From Polynucleobacter sp. TUM22923 (lineage in GTDB: Bacteria; Pseudomonadota; Gammaproteobacteria; Burkholderiales; Burkholderiaceae), in NCBI RefSeq assembly GCF_030295705.1, contig NZ_AP027274.1:1550001-1614000 (forward strand): 64,000 nt of DNA. The letters are read 5' to 3'. Position numbers and translations under genes: made by a program. Under the pieces are notes generated by a model. The model was not told the DNA's origin, ran no database searches, and saw nothing but the letters and a program-made list of their open reading frames with translations. The stretch's first letter is position 1, and every line of letters begins with the position of its first letter. Of this stretch, positions 11,091-21,595 are shown piece after piece.

Positions 11091-11987
11091 TTAAGCCTTA
11101 GTTAAACGCCCAAGGGCTTCGCGGTACTTTTCTGCTGTTTTATCAATGACCTCGGCCGGCAAAGCTGGGGCTGGCGCTGTTTTGGGCCACGGTTTGCCAT
11201 CCACTAACGCTGTTTCAAGCCAGTCCCGCACAAATTGCTTGTCGTAGGAAGGCGGGTTAGCGCCCACATAATAGGTTTCAGAAGGCCAAAAACGGGAAGA
11301 ATCAGCCGTCAAAATCTCATCCATCAGGACTAAATGACCACCAGCATCTAATCCAAACTCGAACTTGGTGTCGGCAATGATGATGCCCCGAGTTGCTGCA
11401 TATTCAGAGGCCTCCTTGTACAAACGAATACTCACCTCACGAATTTGAACAGCTAAGCTCTCACCAATCAGCTCGACCACCTTCTCAAAAGAGATATTTT
11501 CATCATGCTCACCTGCTTCTGCTTTTGCAGCGGGTGTAAAAATTGGCTCGGGTAATTTTTGGGCATTCTCCAATCCCTCTGGTAATGCAATCCCGCAGAC
11601 CTTACCCGTCTCTTGATAATCCTTCCAGCCACTACCTGCAAGGTAGCCACGAACTACTGCCTCTACCATGATGGGTTTAAGGCGCTTAGCAACCACCGCC
11701 CGGCCTTGTACTTGGTGGATTTCATTGGCAGAAACAACGCTTGCTGGATCAATCCCAGTTAAGTGATTTGGAATAACGTGTGCTAATTTATCAAACCAAA
11801 AATTAGCCATTTGATTGAGCACAATGCCCTTCTCCGGAATCGGCTGACCCATCACAACATCAAAAGCAGATAAACGATCGGTAGTGATCATCAGCAACTT
11901 GTCATCATTAAGCGCATAGACATCGCGCACTTTACCCTTAGATAACAAAGGAAGGGACTGTATAGAGGTGGCAAATAAAGCGGGCAT
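11091..11987 (-). CDS. purC: SAICAR synthetase PurC
   Basis: PurC joins aspartate to CAIR with ATP, giving SAICAR, the step after PurE. The 298-residue sequence has [13 protein letters not shown] near the N-terminus, [36 protein letters not shown] and [13 protein letters not shown]. This is the longer PurC form of the proteobacterial/yeast ADE1 type. It lies 16 bp downstream of fba and completes three consecutive purine steps (purC, purE, purK) in one transcription direction. Confidence 0.97.
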   Translation of the reverse strand: MPALFATSIQSLPLLSKGKVRDVYALNDDKLLMITTDRLSAFDVVMGQPIPEKGIVLNQMANFWFDKLAHVIPNHLTGIDPASVVSANEIHQVQGRAVVAKRLKPIMVEAVVRGYLAGSGWKDYQETGKVCGIALPEGLENAQKLPEPIFTPAAKAEAGEHDENISFEKVVELIGESLAVQIREVSIRLYKEASEYAATRGIIIADTKFEFGLDAGGHLVLMDEILTADSSRFWPSETYYVGANPPSYDKQFVRDWLETALVDGKPWPKTAPAPALPAEVIDKTAEKYREALGRLTKA

Positions 11988-12003
11988 ATCAAACTTCCTT
12001 AGT

Positions 12004-13068
12004 TCACTTAACGATCTGGGCTAATTTGCCGCTCTTGTATAACTCAGCCATCTTCTCCAGTGGAATCGGCTTAATTTTTGATGCTTGACCAGCCGACCCA
12101 AAGGCTTGAAAGCGGGCAATACAGACTTTTTTTGCCGCTTCTCGTGCTGGCTTTAAGTAATCACGTGGATCAAATTTACTCGGGTTCTCAATAAAGTAAC
12201 GGCGAATTGCGCCCGTCATTGCCAAGCGAATATCCGTATCGATATTAATCTTACGCACCCCATGCTTAATACCTTCTTGAATTTCTTCAACAGGCACGCC
12301 GTAGGTTTCTTTCATATCGCCGCCGAACTGACGGATTTCTGCGAGCAATTCTTGCGGAACACTGGAGGAGCCATGCATCACTAAGTGCGTATTGGGAATA
12401 CGCGCATGAATTTCTTTAATGCGCTCAATCGCCAAAATATCACCGGTGGGCTTCTTCGTAAACTTGTAAGCACCATGGCTAGTACCAATCGCAATTGCCA
12501 AAGCATCGCATTGCGTCGCTTTAACAAAATCAGCTGCCTGCTCTACATCCGTCAACAACTGTTCACGCGTCATCTTGCCATCAGCACCATGACCGTCCTC
12601 TTTATCACCCTGCATAGTCTCGAGTGAGCCAAGAACACCTAACTCAGCTTCGACAGTGACCCCAATAGAGTGTGAGAATTTGACGACCTCTCTGGATACA
12701 TCGACGTTATATTCATAACTAGCAACGGATTTACCATCCGCCTCTAAAGAACCGTCCATCATCACGCTAGTAAAGCCACTTTTGATTGCGGCCATACATA
12801 CGGCTGGACTTTGACCATGATCTTGGTGCATTACGACGGGAATATGGGGGTAAGCCTCTACTGCCGCTGAAATAAGATGGCGTAAGAATGGCTCACCTGC
12901 ATACTTACGCGCCCCAGCAGAGGCCTGCATAATTACCGGGGAATCTGCCTCGTCAGCAGCTTCCATAATGGCCGTGACTTGCTCCAAATTATTCACGTTA
13001 AATGCAGGCAGTCCATAACCATGTTCTGCCGCATGATCCAAAAGTTGTCGTAAAGATACTAATGCCAT
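12004..13068 (-). CDS. fba: class II fructose-1,6-bisphosphate aldolase
   Basis: It catalyses reversible aldol cleavage of fructose-1,6-bisphosphate, using a divalent metal. The 354-residue protein has the metal-ligand region [11 protein letters not shown] (about residues 76-86), [17 protein letters not shown], and the loop [13 protein letters not shown] with a further metal-binding histidine, followed by [14 protein letters not shown]. This is the class IIB long form (CbbA-like) usual in Burkholderiales. It sits between pyk and purC in the minus-strand run. The 85-bp gap to pyk contains only short low-complexity AATG/TAGT repeats around 13097-13127. Confidence 0.97.
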   Translation of the reverse strand: MALVSLRQLLDHAAEHGYGLPAFNVNNLEQVTAIMEAADEADSPVIMQASAGARKYAGEPFLRHLISAAVEAYPHIPVVMHQDHGQSPAVCMAAIKSGFTSVMMDGSLEADGKSVASYEYNVDVSREVVKFSHSIGVTVEAELGVLGSLETMQGDKEDGHGADGKMTREQLLTDVEQAADFVKATQCDALAIAIGTSHGAYKFTKKPTGDILAIERIKEIHARIPNTHLVMHGSSSVPQELLAEIRQFGGDMKETYGVPVEEIQEGIKHGVRKINIDTDIRLAMTGAIRRYFIENPSKFDPRDYLKPAREAAKKVCIARFQAFGSAGQASKIKPIPLEKMAELYKSGKLAQIVK

Positions 13069-13153
13069 GATGATCTCTTTATTAAATTAAATAAGCAATG
13101 AATGAATGAATAGATAGTTAGTTAGATGGGTGGATAAAATAGTTTGAACTAAA

Positions 13154-14590
13154 TTACTTCACCTGAATAATTTTGAGGGAATTGGTGCCGCCTGGTTCGC
13201 CCATTGGCTCTCCAGAAGTGAGAACTACAACATCATCTTTCTTCACTACACCAAGCTTCTTCAGACAATCTTCTACTTCTTGCAAAGCCACGTCTCGATC
13301 CTTGGTGTAATCTAGGCCAATCGGAAAGACATTACGGTAAGTACTAAGTGCTCGCTGCGTCGAAATCTTAGAGGTCAGCGCAAAAATAGGGACATGAATG
13401 TTATGTCGACTCATCCATACGGCAGTTGAACCAGAGTCCGTCAAAGCAGCAATAGCATTGGCATTTAAGTGATGCGCCGTAAATAAAGCTCCTAATGCAA
13501 TCGTCTGATCAATACGGGTAAAGGTTTGATCTAAGAAATCCGTATCCAACTTCACGCGATCAGACTTTTCTGCTTCAACACAAATTTCTGCCATCGCCTT
13601 AATAGTCTGCACTGGGTACATACCGGCAGCTGATTCTGCTGACAGCATCACAGCATCTGTACCATCTAATACCGCGTTGGCTACATCGCTAACTTCAGCA
13701 CGTGTTGGCACGGGTGCATTGATCATAGACTCCATCATTTGCGTAGCCGTAATAGTAAATTTGTCCGCCTCTAGCGCCCAAGCAATCATTCGCTTTTGCA
13801 AGGCAGGTACCGCGGCATTGCCAACCTCAATTGCCAAGTCACCTCGAGCAACCATAATGCCGTCGCTCTCAGCAATGATACTTTTTAATGCATCTGGCTC
13901 AATCGCTTCTGCACGCTCTACTTTGGCAATCGTTCTGACTTTACCAACACCATATTTTTGGCTAGCAGCATCTGCTAACTTGCGAGCATATGCCATATCA
14001 GCACCATCCTTGGGAAAGCTAATCGCTAAAAAATCAACCCCCATGGCAATAGCCGCATCTAAGTCTGCAATATCTTTTTCAGTCAGGGCCGGGGCTGTTA
14101 AGCCGCCGCCAGCACGATTAATACCCTTGTTGTTAGAGAGTGGCCCGCCCTGCTCTACGCGTGTGAATATCTCACCACCCTGAACACTCTGCACCTGTAA
14201 GACTACTAAACCATCATTCAATAAGAGACGGTCGCCTGACTTAACATCACTGGGCAACTCTTTGTAGTCAAGCCCTACGCGCTCTTGATTGCCCACCTGA
14301 CAAGCGACATCTAAAATAAATTGATCACCCTCTATTAGTAGGATTTTGTTATCAACAAATTTACCAACGCGAATTTTAGGGCCCTGTAAGTCAGCCATGA
14401 TGCCGACTTCTTTGCCTACTTGAGCAGAAATACTCCGCACTAAATCATGTCGCGCCTTGTGATCTGCCACAGTGCCATGTGAAAAATTCATGCGGACTAC
14501 GTCCACACCGGCAAGAATCATACCTCGCAGTACTTCTGGTTTTTCAGATGCCGGCCCTAAGGTGGCAATAATTTTTGTTGCTCGTAACAT
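13154..14590 (-). CDS. pyk: pyruvate kinase
   Basis: Pyruvate kinase transfers phosphate from PEP to ADP. At 478 residues it has the full barrel with TKIIATLGPAS at the N-terminus, RMNFSHG with the PEP-contacting residues, GIMADLQGPKIRVG, the catalytic lysine region LAISFPKDGAD, IMVARGDLAIEVG, and the MLSAESAAGMYP signature. It starts 2 bp after the pgk stop, so pgk and pyk are tightly coupled. Confidence 0.98.
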   Translation of the reverse strand: MLRATKIIATLGPASEKPEVLRGMILAGVDVVRMNFSHGTVADHKARHDLVRSISAQVGKEVGIMADLQGPKIRVGKFVDNKILLIEGDQFILDVACQVGNQERVGLDYKELPSDVKSGDRLLLNDGLVVLQVQSVQGGEIFTRVEQGGPLSNNKGINRAGGGLTAPALTEKDIADLDAAIAMGVDFLAISFPKDGADMAYARKLADAASQKYGVGKVRTIAKVERAEAIEPDALKSIIAESDGIMVARGDLAIEVGNAAVPALQKRMIAWALEADKFTITATQMMESMINAPVPTRAEVSDVANAVLDGTDAVMLSAESAAGMYPVQTIKAMAEICVEAEKSDRVKLDTDFLDQTFTRIDQTIALGALFTAHHLNANAIAALTDSGSTAVWMSRHNIHVPIFALTSKISTQRALSTYRNVFPIGLDYTKDRDVALQEVEDCLKKLGVVKKDDVVVLTSGEPMGEPGGTNSLKIIQVK

Positions 14591-14592
14591 CG

Positions 14593-15804
14593 TTATTCTT
14601 TCGCTCGTTCAACTAGTACCGCAACGGCTGGCAGGGTCTTGCCTTCTAAAAACTCCAAGAAAGCGCCCCCTCCAGTAGAAATGTAATCCACTTGATTCTC
14701 AATACCGTACTTAGCAATTGCCGCTAAAGTGTCACCGCCACCCGCAATAGAAAATGCAGGGGAGTGGGCAATAGCTGCTGCCAACATTTTGGTACCACCA
14801 CCAAATTGGTCAATCTCAAATACACCTAATGGACCATTCCAAACAATCGTACCTGCATGGGCAAGCATCGTCGATAAACGCGCAGCTGTTTTAGGCCCAA
14901 TATCCAAAATCATATCGTCATCAGCTACTTGATCGGCAGGAACGCGGTTCGCACGAGCCAAAGGTGAGAGCTCATTAGCGACAACGACATCCTCCGGAAT
15001 AGGAACATGCGCACCCCGCTTTTCCATAATCGCCATAATCTCTTTAGCCTCTTCTACTAAATCTGGCTCAGCTAAGGATTTACCAATCGGCAGCCCCTTG
15101 GCCAACATAAAGGTATTGGCAATACCACCGCCCACAATTAATTCATCCACTTTGTCAGCCAGCGCTTTAAGAATTGTCAACTTAGAAGACACCTTTGAGC
15201 CGGCAACAATCGCCACAAGAGGGCGCTTCGGATTGGCCAACGCACGACTCAAGGCATCTAACTCTGCCGCCATTAATGGGCCTGCGCAAGCAATGGCTGC
15301 AAATTTAGCAACACCATAGGTTGTTGCTTCTGCACGGTGTGCAGTACCAAACGCATCATTGACGTAGATATCACATAGAGCAGCAATCTTCTTTGCTAGC
15401 GCATCACTATTCTTTTTTTCACCTTCATTGAGGCGACAGTTCTCCAATAAAACCAGCTCACCTGGCTTGACTTCAAAACTGCCCCCGACCCAATCACTAA
15501 TAAGCGGTACTTTGCGATTCAAGATCGAGGCAATCCGATCGGCTACAGGAGCTAGGCTGTCCTCAGGCTTAAATTGGCCCTCTGTTGGACGCCCTAAGTG
15601 GGAAGTCACCATTACGGCAGCACCGGCATCCAAACACATTTGTACCGCAGGCATGGACGCCCGAATTCGGGTGTCTTCGGTGATGTTACCCATCTCATCC
15701 TGGGGAACGTTGAGATCAGCACGGATGAAAACCCGCTTCCCCTTTAAAAGACCCGCCTGTGCCAATTCATTGAGTCGTTTTACTTTAAAAGAGAATTCAG
15801 GCAT
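14593..15804 (-). CDS. pgk: phosphoglycerate kinase
   Basis: It converts 1,3-bisphosphoglycerate and ADP to 3-phosphoglycerate and ATP. Characteristic segments are [51 protein letters not shown] and [11 protein letters not shown], ending with [17 protein letters not shown]. The frame is open 26 codons further upstream, but the ATG at 15804 gives a protein of 403 residues, slightly longer than the usual 390-400, and starts just before the conserved N-terminus. The 208 bp between pgk and the divergent ilvE must hold both promoters; I did not find convincing consensus boxes. Confidence 0.97.
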   Translation of the reverse strand: MPEFSFKVKRLNELAQAGLLKGKRVFIRADLNVPQDEMGNITEDTRIRASMPAVQMCLDAGAAVMVTSHLGRPTEGQFKPEDSLAPVADRIASILNRKVPLISDWVGGSFEVKPGELVLLENCRLNEGEKKNSDALAKKIAALCDIYVNDAFGTAHRAEATTYGVAKFAAIACAGPLMAAELDALSRALANPKRPLVAIVAGSKVSSKLTILKALADKVDELIVGGGIANTFMLAKGLPIGKSLAEPDLVEEAKEIMAIMEKRGAHVPIPEDVVVANELSPLARANRVPADQVADDDMILDIGPKTAARLSTMLAHAGTIVWNGPLGVFEIDQFGGGTKMLAAAIAHSPAFSIAGGGDTLAAIAKYGIENQVDYISTGGGAFLEFLEGKTLPAVAVLVERAKE

Positions 15805-16012
15805 GAGAGTAGGTAATTTGGGTAAATTGGCTGATTTATCAGGATTACCCCATTCTAAATCGTCCGGGCTGTTGAACCCCAAAGCCAGGCCAAAGAAAGT
15901 GCTCCATCTGCTCTACAATAAGGGCTTGGACGTATTTATGGCTCTGGGGCCAAAATCCCGCCGGCTAAATACCTCGATTAACCCTATTTATTAGAAACAA
16001 AAGGTAGAAAAC

Positions 16013-16936
16013 ATGTCGATGTCCGACCGCGATGGTTTTATTTGGTCCGATGGGAAGCTTGTTCCTTGGCGTGAAGCCAACGTTCATGTGCTAACCCACA
16101 GTCTCCACTACGGAATGGGTGTTTTCGAGGGTATTCGTGCCTACAACACCCCTAAAGGTACCGCTATTTTTCGTCTGCCTGAGCATGTAAAGCGCTTATT
16201 CAATGGGACGAAGATTTTCCAGATGAATATGCCTTACACACCTGAGCAAATTACCAGCGGCATTATCGATGTCGTTAATAGCAATGAGTTGAAATCTTGC
16301 TACATCCGCCCCATTATTTTTATCGGCTCTGAAAAATTAGGTATTTCACCAAAAGGGAACACCATTCATACAGCGATTGCAGCCTGGGAATGGGGCGCTT
16401 ATTTGGGTGAAGATGGTCTAAATAAAGGCATCCGCGTAAAAACCTCATCTTTTACCCGTCACTTTGTGAATTCTTCATTGGTGCGCGCCAAAGCTTCTGG
16501 CTACTACATCAACTCTATTTTGGCTAATCAAGAAGTCACTGCCAATGGCTATGATGAGGCACTCTTGCTAGATACTGAAGGTTACGTCTCTGAAGGCTCT
16601 GGTGAAAATATATTTATGGTGCGTGATGGCATTGTCTACACACCAGACCTAGCCTCCTGCCTAGATGGCATTACCCGTGCTTCTATCATTCAGATTGTCA
16701 AAGATCTGGGCCTGGAGTTGCGTGAAAAGCGCATTACGCGTGATGAAGTTTATTCTGCTGACGAAGCATTCTTTACTGGTACTGCTGCTGAAGTGACGCC
16801 GATTCGCGAGTTGGATGATCGTACGATTGGTGATGGTAAGCGCGGTTCGATTACCGAGAAAATTCAGGCAATTTACTTTGATGCTGTTTACGGTAGAAGT
16901 GACCAATATCAATCTTGGCTGACCTACGTTAAGTAA
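16013..16936 (+). CDS. ilvE: branched-chain amino acid aminotransferase
   Basis: A PLP-dependent fold-type IV transaminase for the last step of leucine, isoleucine and valine synthesis. The 307-residue protein shows DGKLVPW, VHVLTHSLHYGMGVFEG, FIRLPEHVKRL-type substrate loop, the PLP lysine in VRAKASGYYINS, ALLLDTEGYVSEGSGEN and EAFFTGTAAEVTPI. The start ATG 16013 gives MSMSDRDGF; a second ATG at 16019 is equally possible. A zinc-finger gene follows after 22 bp. Confidence 0.97.
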   Translation: MSMSDRDGFIWSDGKLVPWREANVHVLTHSLHYGMGVFEGIRAYNTPKGTAIFRLPEHVKRLFNGTKIFQMNMPYTPEQITSGIIDVVNSNELKSCYIRPIIFIGSEKLGISPKGNTIHTAIAAWEWGAYLGEDGLNKGIRVKTSSFTRHFVNSSLVRAKASGYYINSILANQEVTANGYDEALLLDTEGYVSEGSGENIFMVRDGIVYTPDLASCLDGITRASIIQIVKDLGLELREKRITRDEVYSADEAFFTGTAAEVTPIRELDDRTIGDGKRGSITEKIQAIYFDAVYGRSDQYQSWLTYVK

Positions 16937-16958
16937 TAGTGAAATAGGGAATAAGAGT

Positions 16959-17147
16959 ATGAGTCAATCACCTGTGGTCATGATCGATGGTAAGGATCTC
17001 CCTCTGCATTGCCCCACTAATCAAACCCCAAGCTGGAATTCTCATCCACGGGTATTTTTAGATGTAGCGAAAACGGGGGATGCAAAATGCCCCTACTGTG
17101 GCACTGAGTACAAACTCATCCCAGGTACCGAGCTCCACGGGCACTAG
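16959..17147 (+). CDS. small zinc-finger (CHCC-type) protein
   Basis: A 62-residue protein with LHCPTNQTPSWNSHPRVFLDV followed by AKCPYCGTEYKL: Cys, His and a CxxC pair make a CHCC zinc site like that of mitochondrial complex I subunit NDUFS6 and its bacterial relatives. Its role is not established in bacteria. It lies between ilvE and waaF, all on the plus strand. Confidence 0.85.
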   Translation: MSQSPVVMIDGKDLPLHCPTNQTPSWNSHPRVFLDVAKTGDAKCPYCGTEYKLIPGTELHGH

Positions 17148-17154
17148 ACCCATT

Positions 17155-17178
17155 AGCGCCCCTCAACCTTGGGGCGCT
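17155..17178 (+). terminator. GC-rich hairpin after the zinc-finger gene
   Basis: AGCGCCCC (17155-17162) pairs with GGGGCGCT (17171-17178) over an 8-nt loop, 8 bp after the zinc-finger stop codon. There is no T run after it, so it is at best a partial terminator before waaF. Confidence 0.45.
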
Positions 17179-17195
17179 GTATCGGGGTACTTTAT

Positions 17196-18233
17196 ATGAA
17201 TCGTATTCTGATCATCGCGCCAAATTGGATTGGTGATGCTGTAATGTCCCAGCCTCTGATGGCTGACCTGAAGGCAAGGTATCCAGATTCAAAGATGGAT
17301 GTCTTAGCTAGTCCCTGGGTTGCGCCCATCTATCAAGCCTGCACTGAAGTTAACCAGGTCATTGAAGCGAAGCTCGAACACAAAAAACTGCAATGGAGCC
17401 TACGAAAGCAACTGGCTAAGCAGTTAGAAAAAGAGCAATATGAAGCCTGCTTTGTATTACCCAATAGCCTAAAGTCTGGTCTTATTCCCTGGCTAGCGAA
17501 TATCCCTTTCCGAATTGGCTATCGAGGTGAGATGCGCTTTGGCTTAATCAATGTTGCTTTTGACAATCCCCGTAAGCAGAATCGCCCGCCAATGGCAGAG
17601 CACTACCTTGCTTTAGGTGGTGCACTTGATGCCTTCAAAGTCCAGTCGAGTCATTCAGCCAATCCAATACTGAATGTATCGACTCATGCAAAGCAGACTG
17701 TCATAGCTAAATTAGCTCAGGCTGGCATTGATCAAAAATCAATTTACGTATTTTGTCCCGGTGCAGAGTATGGCTCCACCAAGCGCTGGCCAACAGATCA
17801 CTTTGCCAATCTTGCCAAACAATTAATCGCCAGCAGGCCAGAAGCCCAAATCATTCTTTTAGGTAGTCCGGCTGACCATGCTTTAGCAGACCATATTCAA
17901 GCCCAAGCAAGTCATCACCCTCAACTTCATAACTGGTGTGGCAAAACACAACTGGATGAGGCGATTGCTCTGATCGGTATGAGTAAAACCCTCATCAGTA
18001 ATGACTCTGGACTGATGCACATTGGTGCAGCACTGAAGGTGCCACAGGTAGCGATTTTTGGCTCAAGCGATCCGAACCATACGCCCCCCTTATCAGAGAG
18101 GGCTAAAGTAATATGGCTCAATCTACCATGTAGCCCATGTCATCAAAGAGTATGCCCATTAGGTCATCTCAAATGTTTGAAAGAGATTTCTCCACAAGCC
18201 GTATTAACCGCTATCCAAACATTAGAAAGTTAG
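17196..18233 (+). CDS. waaF: ADP-heptose:LPS heptosyltransferase II
   Basis: WaaF adds the second L-glycero-D-manno-heptose to the lipopolysaccharide inner core at the cytoplasmic face of the inner membrane. The 345-residue GT9-family protein begins MNRILIIAPNWIGDAVMSQPL, has AVFCPGAEYGSTKRWP-like phosphate-binding sequence (YVFCPGAEYGSTKRWP), and LISNDSGLMHIGAALKVPQVAIFG, the GT9 nucleotide-sugar site, and ends with the Cys-rich CSPCHQRVCPLGHLKCL found in heptosyltransferases. ATG 17196 is chosen because it begins exactly at the conserved N-terminus; a longer frame from 17169 crosses the upstream hairpin. Confidence 0.95.
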   Translation: MNRILIIAPNWIGDAVMSQPLMADLKARYPDSKMDVLASPWVAPIYQACTEVNQVIEAKLEHKKLQWSLRKQLAKQLEKEQYEACFVLPNSLKSGLIPWLANIPFRIGYRGEMRFGLINVAFDNPRKQNRPPMAEHYLALGGALDAFKVQSSHSANPILNVSTHAKQTVIAKLAQAGIDQKSIYVFCPGAEYGSTKRWPTDHFANLAKQLIASRPEAQIILLGSPADHALADHIQAQASHHPQLHNWCGKTQLDEAIALIGMSKTLISNDSGLMHIGAALKVPQVAIFGSSDPNHTPPLSERAKVIWLNLPCSPCHQRVCPLGHLKCLKEISPQAVLTAIQTLES

Positions 18234-18236
18234 CCC

Positions 18237-18671
18237 ATGTCTAAACTTGCTAGACTCTTTCAGAATGCTGATGAAGTAGTAGATGCTTGGCGTGAGGCTC
18301 TTAAGAATCGTGACGTCAAAGGTGCCCTGGCCATTTGGCTTGACGATGACTCCATCACTTGCGTTTTGCCAGAAGGCCAACGCTTGAGCGGGCATGCAGA
18401 AATTCGGGCAGGACTAGAGCGCTTGCTCGATAAACAGGCGCTCTTTTTAGAGCCCATCGCTTGTATTAGTCACTCGGTTCTGGGCGCTGCTGTGTACGAT
18501 ACGACCGAAGCTGTTCACCTAAGACCCGATCAAATCGAGGCGGCATTTTTTCTGAATATTACCTTGGTGTTGCTGCAGGATAGTCAAGGCTGGCGCATTG
18601 CCCACCTTCACGCAAGCCATTCGACTGAAGAAACTTTTGATGCTCCTTCTACCCCGCACGGACTTCATTAA
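18237..18671 (+). CDS. SnoaL/NTF2-like small protein
   Basis: A 144-residue protein with the cone-shaped NTF2-like fold signature: ADEVVDAWREALKNRDVKGALAIW at the N-terminus, a mid helix SGHAEIRAGLERLL, and C-terminal strands ending GWRIAHLHASHS. Proteins of this type next to waaF in Burkholderiales are conserved but of unknown function (no catalytic set can be assigned). It starts 3 bp after waaF and is followed 2 bp later by another small gene, so the three are one transcription unit. Confidence 0.75.
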   Translation: MSKLARLFQNADEVVDAWREALKNRDVKGALAIWLDDDSITCVLPEGQRLSGHAEIRAGLERLLDKQALFLEPIACISHSVLGAAVYDTTEAVHLRPDQIEAAFFLNITLVLLQDSQGWRIAHLHASHSTEETFDAPSTPHGLH

Positions 18672-18673
18672 TA

Positions 18674-19300
18674 ATGGATGAGCAGGTACTCCGGTCTCTC
18701 ATCAAGTGGTCAGAGGTAGCCGATTGCTTTGGGTGGTTAGCACTGGATCGTCGAGGTCAATGGCGTATGCGCGATGAGTATGCGCAAGCGAATGGATTGC
18801 CAGGCAAAGTGATTGAACACACCACACTGAATGAATACATTGCCAGAAACTATGCACGAGACACCTCGGGAAGACATTTTTTTCAGAATGGCCCACAACG
18901 GGTGTTTGTTACTCTAGATGCAACACCATGGATTGCCCGCATTTATCCCGGTATCACTCACTTAAAAATACTAACGCAATGCAACACCCCCATAAAACCC
19001 CAGAGCGCTCTTTGCGATGAAGTGGGTAACGTTTACATCATCGGCTTAATAGAGCAAATGATCTCCACTGAGCTCAACGCCTCAACGCAGAGCCGGTTTA
19101 CCAAAACAGAATCCCTTGCAGTAGCACTGCTACATGATCATGATTTAGATTTGTTCTCTAGCCAATCCCAGGTACAAGAAGATGCTTGTAGCTTCAAAGG
19201 TGTCTGGACTTGGCAAGACTGCCCTCTCCCAATTGAACCCATTCATTCTGCAGAATTAAGTGGGCGCTTTCACTTTATCAAGACGCCTATTCAGAATTAG
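18674..19300 (+). CDS. conserved hypothetical protein, function unknown
   Basis: I do not recognise the family of this 208-residue protein. The N-terminal part (KWSEVADCFGWLALDRRGQWRMRDEYAQANG) contains a charged pattern and an aromatic-rich core, and the centre (QNGPQRVFVTLDATPWIARI) looks like beta strands. There is no signal peptide, membrane helix or recognisable catalytic motif. It is 2 bp downstream of the SnoaL-like gene and ends in a 4-bp tail-to-tail overlap with the M48 protease gene. Codon use and spacing support a real gene. Confidence 0.7.
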   Translation: MDEQVLRSLIKWSEVADCFGWLALDRRGQWRMRDEYAQANGLPGKVIEHTTLNEYIARNYARDTSGRHFFQNGPQRVFVTLDATPWIARIYPGITHLKILTQCNTPIKPQSALCDEVGNVYIIGLIEQMISTELNASTQSRFTKTESLAVALLHDHDLDLFSSQSQVQEDACSFKGVWTWQDCPLPIEPIHSAELSGRFHFIKTPIQN

Positions 19301-21015
19301 CCGGGTAGATTTTTACCTTGCTCCTTTAACTCTTCTCGATACTGCTTTTGCATTTCTCGAAGTCGTGCATCAATGCTAGACCCTTGATAAAAATCAGCAC
19401 CACCAGATGATCTGGCTATTTTTAATTGCTCAATAGCCGATGGCCAAGCGCCTTCAAGCGCATATTTTTCCCCTAAAGCGTAGTGCCGCATGGGGACATT
19501 ATTTGCCTGATCGTAGGCCTTCGAAAGCATCGTCCACCACACCACCTCATTTGGCTGCAATCTCGTGCGCGCTTTAAGCCACACAATTGCGTCATTTGTT
19601 CGCCCTAGCTTGAGATAGGCATTCATCATGGCTGCACCCGCGGCATAAGACTGTGGGTAAGCGCGCAAGGTTGCCTGAGCTAACTGCAGAGCCTCCTCGT
19701 TCTTTCCCTTGGCTAAGGCCAACTCTGAACTGGTGATGTCTAAAGAAAGACTTTGACTCTGAATGGGAGAGCCTGGTGCGCTGGCACTATTGGCTAGCTT
19801 ACGTGCTTGCTGTAGATAGCCCGTAGCCTGATCCAGTCGGCCTTGCTTTTGAGCAATCAAAGCTAATCCATAAAAACCTTCCATCTGCTTGCCCGGACTG
19901 GACTGCTTACTTAAACTATCAAACACATTTTTAAGGTCGTACATACCACTTGAAGTACCAGATTGTTCCATACGGGCACGCGCTTTAATTAAGTAAAACT
20001 CTACCGCCGTAGGTACATTTCTGCTGGGAATATTGCGCACCCGATCTTGCATATCCGCAATACGGTCCGTTGTTAATGGGTGAGTACGAACATAGGATGG
20101 CACTCCGTTGTCCATAATTCCCGTCGCTTTTTGTAGGCGCTGAAAAAAGCCAGGCGCACCATTGACGTCATATCCACTGGCGGCCAAAATCTGAAAGCCA
20201 ATTCGATCCGCTTCACGCTCCGCATCCCTGGAATACGATAGCTGGTTATTGATGGCAACTGCTTGACCACCCTGCATGAGACCAGATGCTGCACCAGGAT
20301 TACGCGAGGCAGCTAACGCGCCCAACAAAATACCTGCAAGGGCAATCATCGTGTTCGTTGTCTGCTTATCCATCTGACGAGCTAAGTGACGCTGTAATAC
20401 GTGACCTGTTTCATGGCCCATCACCGAGGCTACCTCTGAATCTGATTCAGCACTTACCAATAACCCCGTATGAAAACCAATAAAACCACCAGGTAAAGCA
20501 AATGCGTTAATGCTGCTGTCTTTCACTGCAAAGACTTCGAAGTTATAGGCACTGCCACCCTGATCATTAGCACCCCCCAATTGCAAGCGCTTAGCCGCTT
20601 GTAATAAGCGGCGTTCCATTTGATTTAAGTAGTCATAAATTGGCAAATCATTAGAGTAGTCCACATCCGGACGAATTTGGCGCATGATCATCTCGCCATA
20701 CTTCTTCTCATCCAATCTACTTAATGAGTCACCTCCGGGATCACCCATATCAGGCAATATAAAAGTCTCTTGAACCTGAAGTGCATTTCGAGTTGGTAAG
20801 TTAGCAGAGTGGGCATCTGGAGACTGAACAGCTCTTCCTAAGTTTTGCAAGGCAGCCGAATCTCCCTGAACTGAAACGTCGCCTGTCACAGTCGATGAAG
20901 CCGTCCCAGCGGCATAAACAACGCCAACACTAGGCCAAGCCAAGGCCAGCATCAATTGGCAGGCCACAATGCGCTTAAAAGTAGATGATTTTGGTGAAGT
21001 GTTTATGACTTGCAT
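19297..21015 (-). CDS. M48-family periplasmic metalloprotease with TPR-like tail (BepA-like)
   Basis: Probably a periplasmic chaperone-protease for outer-membrane protein quality control. The 572-residue product has a signal peptide ([19 protein letters not shown], ends about residue 36), the zinc motif HETGH (H201-H205), the third ligand region [12 protein letters not shown], and a C-terminal half with repeated helix pairs ([58 protein letters not shown]) typical of TPR, the BepA/YfgC architecture. A short hydrophobic segment follows HETGH, also as in that family. The start codon lies only 23 bp from the divergent moaC start, so the two promoters must overlap coding sequence. Confidence 0.9.
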   Translation of the reverse strand: MQVINTSPKSSTFKRIVACQLMLALAWPSVGVVYAAGTASSTVTGDVSVQGDSAALQNLGRAVQSPDAHSANLPTRNALQVQETFILPDMGDPGGDSLSRLDEKKYGEMIMRQIRPDVDYSNDLPIYDYLNQMERRLLQAAKRLQLGGANDQGGSAYNFEVFAVKDSSINAFALPGGFIGFHTGLLVSAESDSEVASVMGHETGHVLQRHLARQMDKQTTNTMIALAGILLGALAASRNPGAASGLMQGGQAVAINNQLSYSRDAEREADRIGFQILAASGYDVNGAPGFFQRLQKATGIMDNGVPSYVRTHPLTTDRIADMQDRVRNIPSRNVPTAVEFYLIKARARMEQSGTSSGMYDLKNVFDSLSKQSSPGKQMEGFYGLALIAQKQGRLDQATGYLQQARKLANSASAPGSPIQSQSLSLDITSSELALAKGKNEEALQLAQATLRAYPQSYAAGAAMMNAYLKLGRTNDAIVWLKARTRLQPNEVVWWTMLSKAYDQANNVPMRHYALGEKYALEGAWPSAIEQLKIARSSGGADFYQGSSIDARLREMQKQYREELKEQGKNLPG

Positions 21016-21038
21016 CCCTATATGGTAAAACTTATCCT

Positions 21039-21515
21039 ATGAACAAACTAACTCATTTTGACGCCAGTGGGCAAGCCCATATGGTCAATGTTGGCGATAA
21101 GCCCCATACACACCGAATTGCCCTTGCTACCGGCAAGATTACGATGCTTCCTGCGACCTTCCAAATGATTGCGGCAGGCACCCATAAAAAAGGGGATGTC
21201 CTTGGAATTGCTCGGATTGCAGGTATTCAGGCATCTAAAAAAACCTCCGATTTAATTCCTCTATGCCATCCTCTGGCGTTAACCCATGTCAGTCTCGAGT
21301 TCGAACTTCAGGCAGTAGAAAACAGCATCACCTGCCAAGTAAGAGCAGAAACTACCGGACCTACTGGTGTTGAAATGGAGGCACTGACCGCTGTCCAAGT
21401 TGCCCTCCTCACGATTTATGACATGGCTAAAGCAGTTGATAGGGGCATGGTCATGGGCGATGTTCACCTACTAGAAAAGAGTGGTGGCAAGTCTGGGGAG
21501 TGGAAAGCAGCTTAA
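21039..21515 (+). CDS. moaC: cyclic pyranopterin monophosphate synthase MoaC
   Basis: MoaC turns 3',8-cyclo-7,8-dihydro-GTP into cyclic pyranopterin monophosphate in molybdenum cofactor synthesis. The 158-residue protein has [28 protein letters not shown] and MAKAVDRGM, the conserved catalytic segments. Its last 43 codons (21387-21515) recur exactly at 32827-32955: an integrative element inserted at the 3' end and replaced it with an identical copy, so the gene is intact. The element's integrase begins 81 bp downstream. Confidence 0.97.
   Translation: MNKLTHFDASGQAHMVNVGDKPHTHRIALATGKITMLPATFQMIAAGTHKKGDVLGIARIAGIQASKKTSDLIPLCHPLALTHVSLEFELQAVENSITCQVRAETTGPTGVEMEALTAVQVALLTIYDMAKAVDRGMVMGDVHLLEKSGGKSGEWKAA
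21387..21515 (+). repeat. left attachment repeat (attL), moaC codons 116-158
   Basis: A 129-bp direct repeat, identical base for base to 32827-32955. Here it forms the functional 3' end of moaC. The recombination crossover must lie within it; its length reflects carriage of a replacement gene end rather than a short core site. Confidence 0.93.
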
Positions 21516-21595
21516 GTGGTCACTAACTAAAGCACAAGCAAAAGGAAGCATAAAACAGCTAGGGCCCAATTCTGTCCCAACAAGAGGCAGAAAAG

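Noticed and set aside
13097..13127. AATG/TAGT short repeats between pyk and fba
   Set aside because: Few and imperfect copies in an intergenic gap; no clear function or phase-variation context.
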